Below are positions 16,247 through 20,154 of a stretch of 20,154 nt of DNA, in pieces. The notes below the pieces were generated by a model. That model did no database searches. It was not told the origin of the DNA and saw only the letters and a program-made list of their open reading frames with translations. The stretch is from Comamonadaceae bacterium. Its GTDB lineage: Bacteria; Pseudomonadota; Gammaproteobacteria; Burkholderiales; Burkholderiaceae. The stretch covers positions 1-20,154 of the forward strand of contig CANKOT010000034.1 of the NCBI GenBank assembly GCA_947484245.1, written 5' to 3'. A program made the position numbers and the translations under genes. Position 1 is the first letter of the stretch. The number at the start of each line of letters is the position of its first letter.

Positions 16247-17175
16247 TCTGGGAACATTCTTTTCAAACAAGCCACCATCAAGTCAGCGGCTTCTGGAATG
16301 CGCGGGCCCGAGCGCACAATGATGTCGGATTGAGCCGGCGTGAAGGCGCAAATTCTTTGTTGCGAAATAGCTTCAATGCGTTGCCAACCAGGCCGATTTT
16401 TGAGATCGGTGGCGGTGCGTTGGCCCATGAAAATAATTTGCGGATTGGCCTTCACCACAAATTCTGGATTGACCTGCGGAAAAGCCCCCATGGACGGCGT
16501 AACCACATTCACCAAGCCCAAGCGTTTGAGCGTTTCACCAATGTAGGAAGCCTCTCCCGCCGCAAAATAACCACTACCCGCTTCAAAATAAATGCGCATG
16601 CCCTTGGCCTTGGCAGGCACACGCAAAGCCGCCGCATCCAATTTTTGTTGAATGCTTTGCCACAAAGTCAGCGCACGATCTTGCGGCTGTGGCAAATGCA
16701 AAGCGCCAGCAATGAGTTGAATCACGCGCCGCATGTCTTCTTGATTTTGCGGCTCCAGCGCCACCACCGTGATGCCCATCGATTCCAAGCGCTGCGTGAC
16801 GCGCGATGAGCGCGCCAGCAATACCAAGTCGGGCTTGAGTTTGACCAAGGCTTCCAGATGCGTGTCATCGATGCCGCCCAATTGGGGCAATGTCTTGACG
16901 CGTTCTGGCCAGTTGCTATAACGATCGACGCCCACCAGGCGTTCGCAAGCTTGCAGTTCGCACACAATCTCACCCAAGGACGGCAACAAGGTGATGATGC
17001 GCTGCGGTGCTTTGTCAATCACCACCACGCGGCCACGGTCATCAGTCAAGCTAAAGGGAGAAGAAGCTTGTGGCGTCAAAGCGTTTTGTGCCATCAATGT
17101 CAGCGGCAACAAGCTGGCCCAAAAGACCCACACTCCCCCCATCCATTTGCAAGCAAGACGCAAAGCGCAACGCAT
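16243..17175 (-). CDS. btuF: BtuF, periplasmic cobalamin-binding protein
   Basis: Captures cobalamin in the periplasm and delivers it to BtuCD. From ATG 17175 it has 310 residues, with an N-terminal signal peptide (positive start MRCALRLACK, then a hydrophobic stretch to about residue 28). The mature part is a class III helical-backbone binding protein: RIITLLPSLGEIVCEL, VGVDRYSNWPE, LPQLGGIDDTHLEALVKLKPDLVLL, and a C-terminal lobe with QRICAFTPAQ. The frame runs ten codons upstream to a TTG at 17205. ATG 17175 is better because TGAGG, shared with the btuB stop, is suitably placed 9 bases before it. The start is 11 bases past btuB. Confidence 0.9.
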   Translation of the reverse strand: MRCALRLACKWMGGVWVFWASLLPLTLMAQNALTPQASSPFSLTDDRGRVVVIDKAPQRIITLLPSLGEIVCELQACERLVGVDRYSNWPERVKTLPQLGGIDDTHLEALVKLKPDLVLLARSSRVTQRLESMGITVVALEPQNQEDMRRVIQLIAGALHLPQPQDRALTLWQSIQQKLDAAALRVPAKAKGMRIYFEAGSGYFAAGEASYIGETLKRLGLVNVVTPSMGAFPQVNPEFVVKANPQIIFMGQRTATDLKNRPGWQRIEAISQQRICAFTPAQSDIIVRSGPRIPEAADLMVACLKRMFPE

Positions 17176-17186
17176 CTCAACTGACC

Positions 17187-19013
17187 TCAGCGCGCAGGCG
17201 CCCAACGCAACCCAACAAACACACCCCGCTTGGGCATGTTGTAGCCATAAATGCTTTGGTAGTTTTGGTTGGTGGCATTTTCAAGCCGCAGATTCAAGCG
17301 CAAATCTGGCGTGAGCGCGCGCGTTGCCGTCAAGTCGAGCAAGGTATAGGCGGCCAACACATTGGCATCGTCTGCACGCGCAGCGCTGTAGCGAATTTGA
17401 ATGCCTGTATCCCAGTAGCCCCAACTTTGTGTGAGGCCGGCCTGCGCCAGCGTTTTGGCTCGCCGCGCCAATGCTTGCTGGGTGATTTCGTTGCGCGGAT
17501 CCTGTGACGTCATGCTCAAGCGCCACTGCTGCGCCCCCCAACCAGACATCTGCCACTGACCCGCCAGCGCCACTTCCACACCTTGGTTTTTGGCCTTGGC
17601 AATGTTGGTGCGCGTCCAAAATTGATCGTTGTCAATCAAATCGGTGTATCGATTTTCAAAGGCCGTGAGTCGGGCATTCCACTTTGCCTGAATGTATTGC
17701 AGACCCACTTCGTTGGACCTGGCTTTTTCGGGCTTGAGCAATGGGTTGCCGCCCCATGGGTAGTAAAGGTCATTGAAGGTGGGCGCCATGAAACCTGTAG
17801 AGGCACTGGCTTTGACACGCAAGGCTGGCGTTAGAAAATACCCGTAGCCTGCGTACCATGTATTGGCTTCACCAAAATCTGAATACTGATCTCGGCGCAT
17901 ATTCAATTGCCATTGCTGATTTTTCAATTGCGCTTGATAACCCAAACGCCAAGAATCCAAAGAACGCTCTGTGGGGTTGTAGGCTGTGTCGCTGGCTATT
18001 TTTTGGCGCGTGCTTTCATAACCCGAGGTAAGAGAGTGTTGGGGCCACAAGGTCCAGACGGCACCCACCGAGGATGTTTTGGATTCGGAATTGACGAAGT
18101 AAGGATAGGCCGTGACCGCTGCGTTCAACTTGTCCTCTTGCTGGCCTAAAGAAAAGTTCCACTGCAATTGAGGAGATGCTTTGTAGCTTGCATTTAGCAA
18201 GGCATTGCGCAACACACTTTTGGATTCATCGGCTTGATTGGCAGGACCAAACTGGCTGTCGTATTGCACATCGGCATGGGTTTCTCTTAGCATCAACCCA
18301 ATGCGGCCTGCCTCAAAGACTTGAGAGAAATTGATGGCATTGGACAGCCGCTTGTAGCCATCCAGGTCGGTGTTGGTATTGGGCCTTTGTAAGGGGTTAA
18401 TGGCATTGAATCCTTGGGTTTGAATCTTTTCACTTGAAGCATTCACACCAAAACCAGACGCCCATGATTGACCTGCACTCACTTGGCCGCTTCTGAAATT
18501 GTTGGAACCCAACTGGCCATTGGTTTCAAGCCAAGGTCCTTTGCCAACATCGCTTGAATTTTGGCGGGTGAAAATTTGAATCACGCCGCCCAAAGCTGCA
18601 CTTCCGTACAAGCTCGACACATTGCCCCGAACCACCTCAATGCGCTCAATGCCGTTCAAAGGCAAATGCTCGAAAGCCGCCAAGTTGAAGTTTAAATTGT
18701 TCATGGGCAGGCCGTCCACCAGCACCAAAGCGTGGCGCGATTCAGCACCGCGCATGAACAAAGAAGCCACGCCCCCCATGCCGCCCGATTGAGTGAGCTC
18801 CATGCCTGCCAAATTTTGCAAGAGTGTGGGAAGGTCTCGGGCTTGAGATCGCTCGATGTCAGTCCGCGTGATGAGGGACACGTCGGGCAACGCATCTTGG
18901 GCCCGTTGCAGCACCCGGCTGGCGGTGATGACGGTGTCGGGCAACATGGTTTGAGAAAATGCCAAGGGCTGAAACGCCAAGCTGGCAAGCATGACTTTGC
19001 AAGAAAATTTCAT
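17187..19013 (-). CDS. btuB: BtuB, TonB-dependent vitamin B12 outer-membrane receptor
   Basis: A 22-strand beta-barrel receptor that binds cobalamin at the cell surface and imports it using TonB energy. The 608 residues are close to E. coli BtuB. A signal peptide covers about residues 1-20, followed at once by a TonB box, DTVITAS. The plug domain (about 35-150) has DLPTLLQNLAGM, FMRGAESRHALVLVDG and IERIEVVRGNVSSLYGSAALGG. The barrel follows and ends with GVFVGLRWAPAR. It is first in the btu operon and sits behind a cobalamin riboswitch, which supports B12 rather than a siderophore as ligand. The start codon ATG 19013 has only a weak GAAG ribosome site, fitting control by leader structure. 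Confidence 0.94.
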   Translation of the reverse strand: MKFSCKVMLASLAFQPLAFSQTMLPDTVITASRVLQRAQDALPDVSLITRTDIERSQARDLPTLLQNLAGMELTQSGGMGGVASLFMRGAESRHALVLVDGLPMNNLNFNLAAFEHLPLNGIERIEVVRGNVSSLYGSAALGGVIQIFTRQNSSDVGKGPWLETNGQLGSNNFRSGQVSAGQSWASGFGVNASSEKIQTQGFNAINPLQRPNTNTDLDGYKRLSNAINFSQVFEAGRIGLMLRETHADVQYDSQFGPANQADESKSVLRNALLNASYKASPQLQWNFSLGQQEDKLNAAVTAYPYFVNSESKTSSVGAVWTLWPQHSLTSGYESTRQKIASDTAYNPTERSLDSWRLGYQAQLKNQQWQLNMRRDQYSDFGEANTWYAGYGYFLTPALRVKASASTGFMAPTFNDLYYPWGGNPLLKPEKARSNEVGLQYIQAKWNARLTAFENRYTDLIDNDQFWTRTNIAKAKNQGVEVALAGQWQMSGWGAQQWRLSMTSQDPRNEITQQALARRAKTLAQAGLTQSWGYWDTGIQIRYSAARADDANVLAAYTLLDLTATRALTPDLRLNLRLENATNQNYQSIYGYNMPKRGVFVGLRWAPAR

Positions 19014-19021
19014 GATGACTT

Positions 19022-19089
19022 CAACAAAAGTGTTCTCACCGCCTTCCCCGACAGTGCACGAACGTTCGGCCCTTCTTTCGAGGGGCCAC
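19022..19089 (-). promoter_or_regulatory. btuB leader expression platform
   Basis: Between the riboswitch and the btuB start lie a hairpin GGCCC..GGGCC (19068-19087), a 10-base palindrome CGAACGTTCG (19059-19068), an exact copy of 13 bases from the riboswitch core (19036-19048), and UUUUGUUG (19029-19022). UUUUGUUG can pair with the 3' strand of the riboswitch closing helix. There is no U-tract terminator before the ATG, so control is more likely at translation start. Confidence 0.5.
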
Positions 19090-19305
19090 CTTGTTGGCCG
19101 GTATCCGGGCTAAGCAGAGCAACCTTCACCGCCTTCCCAAGCACCTGTTTCAGGGCGCTCAGTGGCAATTGATGAAAGCGGGGCAAAAAAAGCCCGTCTG
19201 CTGACCGTTGCGGGGGCAGCGCAGGTCAAGTTTGCCCCGTGAGGGCTAGCTCTCCTGCTTCCCGTTGAACTGAGGCTTGTGAACCAAGCCTCGAGCACCA
19301 ACAAG
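19090..19305 (-). ncRNA. Cobalamin (vitamin B12) riboswitch
   Basis: The leader of btuB carries the class I cobalamin aptamer. Read on the minus strand it has GGGAAGC, then GCTGCCCCCGCAACGGTCAG, the B12 box GCCACTG (plus 19161-19167), GGGAAGGC, and AGCCCGGATACCGGCC. The ends close in a perfect 8-bp helix, CTTGTTGG (19305-19298) with CCAACAAG (19097-19090). Adenosylcobalamin or methylcobalamin binding is expected to lower expression of the btuBFCD operon when the vitamin is plentiful. Confidence 0.95.
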
Positions 19306-19367
19306 CGACATTGTAAGATATTAACTTGCATCAAGCCTACAATGTGTGACATTACAATTCATGTGAC
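19306..19367. promoter_or_regulatory. Back-to-back promoters for the btu operon and zapB-like/zapA
   Basis: The minus strand has TACAAT (19315-19310) just before the riboswitch. The plus strand has TACAAT at 19338-19343 and again at 19353-19358, upstream of the zapB-like gene. The first two lie inside an exact 8-bp inverted repeat, ACATTGTA/TACAATGT (19308-19315 and 19338-19345). No good -35 box fits either side. A TGTGACAT direct repeat spans 19345-19352 and 19362-19369. Confidence 0.45.
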
Positions 19368-19589
19368 ATGACGAATCCCACCACCGTCGACCAGATTGCA
19401 GACCGCGTCGAGCACCTTTTGCTCAGGCACGAAGAACTGCAAAAGACCAATGCACTGCTGCAACAGCAAGTGCTGGCCCTGTCTCACGAGCGCGACCTGC
19501 TCAAGTCCAAATTGGCGGCTGCACGCTCCCGTGTCGACGCCCTGATTGAGCGTTTGCCCCAAAACTCCCCCTCTGACGCCGACTCATGA
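19368..19589 (+). CDS. ZapB-like coiled-coil protein upstream of zapA
   Basis: A 73-residue acidic, highly helical protein. Residues about 5-62 show a heptad pattern rich in Leu, Glu, Gln and Arg (IADRVEHLLLRHEEL, then ALLQQQVLALSHERDLL), typical of a single coiled coil. Small coiled-coil proteins of this kind regularly precede zapA in beta- and gammaproteobacteria and resemble ZapB, which links the Z-ring-associated ZapA to the chromosome terminus; a role in division is inferred from that context. Its stop overlaps the zapA start by four bases (ATGA). An ATG at 19361 is in another frame and ends at once. No strong ribosome site is visible. Confidence 0.75.
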   Translation: MTNPTTVDQIADRVEHLLLRHEELQKTNALLQQQVLALSHERDLLKSKLAAARSRVDALIERLPQNSPSDADS

Positions 19590-19924
19590 GCAACAAACAA
19601 CTCGAAGTGCAAATCATGGGCCAAAGCTACCTGTTGGGATGCCCTGAAGGGGGCGATGCCCGGCTTTTGGCTGCTGTCGATAAGGTTGACCAAGCCATGT
19701 GCAAGGTGCGCGATGCCGGCAAAATCAAAGCCCGCGACCGCATTGCAGTGCTGGCCGCCCTGAACCTGGCTTTTGAACACACTGAATCAACCGCCAGCCC
19801 AGAATCCACCCCTGGCCCAGCCACCTCTCAAGCTGACTCTTTAAGTGAATCAGACAACGAGCGCCTTGGCCAGTTGCTCAAAAAACTTGATCAGGCCCTT
19901 CACAAAGACGGCCAGTTGATCTGA
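19586..19924 (+). CDS. zapA: ZapA, cell division protein
   Basis: Binds and bundles FtsZ filaments at the division septum. The 112-residue protein has the ZapA N-terminal domain (KQLEVQIMGQSYLLGCPEG, about 4-22), followed by the helical part ARLLAAVDKVDQAMCKVRDAGKIKARDRIAVLAALNLAFE. Then comes a Ser/Thr/Pro-rich linker (about 67-90), longer than in short ZapA proteins, and a C-terminal helix ERLGQLLKKLDQAL. It is coupled to the zapB-like gene by an ATGA overlap and is followed by 6S RNA, the usual proteobacterial order. Confidence 0.93.
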   Translation: MSNKQLEVQIMGQSYLLGCPEGGDARLLAAVDKVDQAMCKVRDAGKIKARDRIAVLAALNLAFEHTESTASPESTPGPATSQADSLSESDNERLGQLLKKLDQALHKDGQLI

Positions 19925-19927
19925 GCC

Positions 19928-19933
19928 TACAAT
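19928..19933 (+). promoter_or_regulatory. -10 box of the 6S RNA gene
   Basis: TACAAT lies directly after the zapA stop and six bases before the first base of the predicted 6S closing stem (19940). No strong -35 box was found in the end of zapA. Confidence 0.5.
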
Positions 19934-19939
19934 CGCCCT

Positions 19940-20112
19940 GTCTGCAGTGCATGCTGGGCTTTATATTTCCTTGAACCAATGCTCTTAGAGCCCGGGCTTG
20001 GAACATTGTATGGTGAGCGTGATCATCTCGCGTCAGATGAACCCAACGCCAGTCTGACCTTGCCCACCTGAACCCCGGTTCAGGATGCCGGTCCAGTGGC
20101 ACTTGCAGACAC
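19940..20112 (+). ncRNA. ssrS: 6S RNA
   Basis: 6S RNA binds housekeeping RNA polymerase in stationary phase by mimicking an open promoter. The segment lies immediately after zapA, the conserved location. GTCTGCAGTGC (19940-19950) pairs with GCACTTGCAGAC (20099-20110) with one bulge, and CTGGGC (19954-19959) pairs with GTCCAG (20091-20096). Inside lie TATATTTC, GGTGAGCGTGATC and the hairpin CCTGAAC/GTTCAGG (20067-20084), which correspond to the E. coli bubble-flanking elements. A short T run follows at 20113-20117. Exact ends may be off by a few bases. Confidence 0.88.
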
Positions 20113-20141
20113 CTTTTTAAAAACAATTTGAATCCGCCGGT

Positions 20142-20154
20142 AGGAGACCCACAT
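20142..20154 (+). promoter_or_regulatory. Ribosome site and clipped start of the next gene
   Basis: AGGAGA (20142-20147) is followed after five bases by AT at the last two positions of the window. If the next base is G, a gene starts at 20153 with a near-ideal ribosome site. Its identity cannot be told. Confidence 0.45.

Noticed and set aside
16247..16270. Upstream ATG for btuC
   Set aside because: The inner ATG at 16246 makes the ATGA overlap seen at the other overlapping junctions and fits the family length.
16162..16809. 215-codon plus-strand frame across btuC/btuF
   Set aside because: Antisense to two well-supported genes, with no motif and low-complexity Gln/Arg/His composition.
17176..17205. 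TTG start extending btuF into btuB
   Set aside because: The ATG at 17175 has a good ribosome site and gives a normal signal peptide.

Overview
The window looks like an ordinary chromosomal segment of a betaproteobacterium of the order Burkholderiales, most likely a Comamonadaceae-type freshwater bacterium. This is inferred from protein sequence character and gene order (zapB-like/zapA/6S RNA, mfd-serB, ispD-ispF, 3-hydroxybutyrate dehydrogenase), not from a database search. Codon use and base composition look even throughout. No phage, integrase, toxin-antitoxin, CRISPR or intact insertion sequence was seen.

Layout. Positions 1-400 hold the possible start of a minus-strand gene clipped by the window edge, then a run of hairpin-forming inverted repeats, including a REPIN/MITE-like element, and a rho-independent terminator. 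A tRNA-Val(GAC) gene follows on the minus strand. From 537 to 3638 relA (monofunctional ppGpp synthetase) lies behind an alpha/beta hydrolase, both minus. hbdH (3-hydroxybutyrate dehydrogenase, plus) converges on an overlapping ispD-ispF pair (minus, isoprenoid precursor synthesis). ispD is divergent from mfd (transcription-repair coupling factor), which is coupled to serB (phosphoserine phosphatase). A three-gene minus operon of an aminotransferase, an epoxide-hydrolase-like protein and a Tat-exported PhoD-type phosphatase has 4-base overlaps at both junctions. nth (endonuclease III) is divergent from it.

From 14454 to 19305 there is a complete vitamin B12 uptake operon on the minus strand: cobalamin riboswitch, btuB, btuF, btuC, btuD. 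The outer-membrane receptor, periplasmic binding protein, permease and ATPase are all present, and the riboswitch should switch the unit off when cobalamin is plentiful. Back-to-back with it is a zapB-like/zapA cell-division pair, followed by the 6S RNA gene (ssrS). The window ends at what appears to be the start codon of the next gene.

No clearly new biological system was found. The items most worth a second look are: the btuB leader, which has a 13-base exact repeat of a riboswitch core segment and a possible competitor for the closing helix; the symmetric divergent promoter shared by the B12 operon and the cell-division pair; the REPIN-like inverted repeat near tRNA-Val; and the aminotransferase/epoxide-hydrolase-like/PhoD operon of unknown purpose. 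Several start codons are placed inside the longest open frames (mfd, nth, btuC, btuF), with reasons given.
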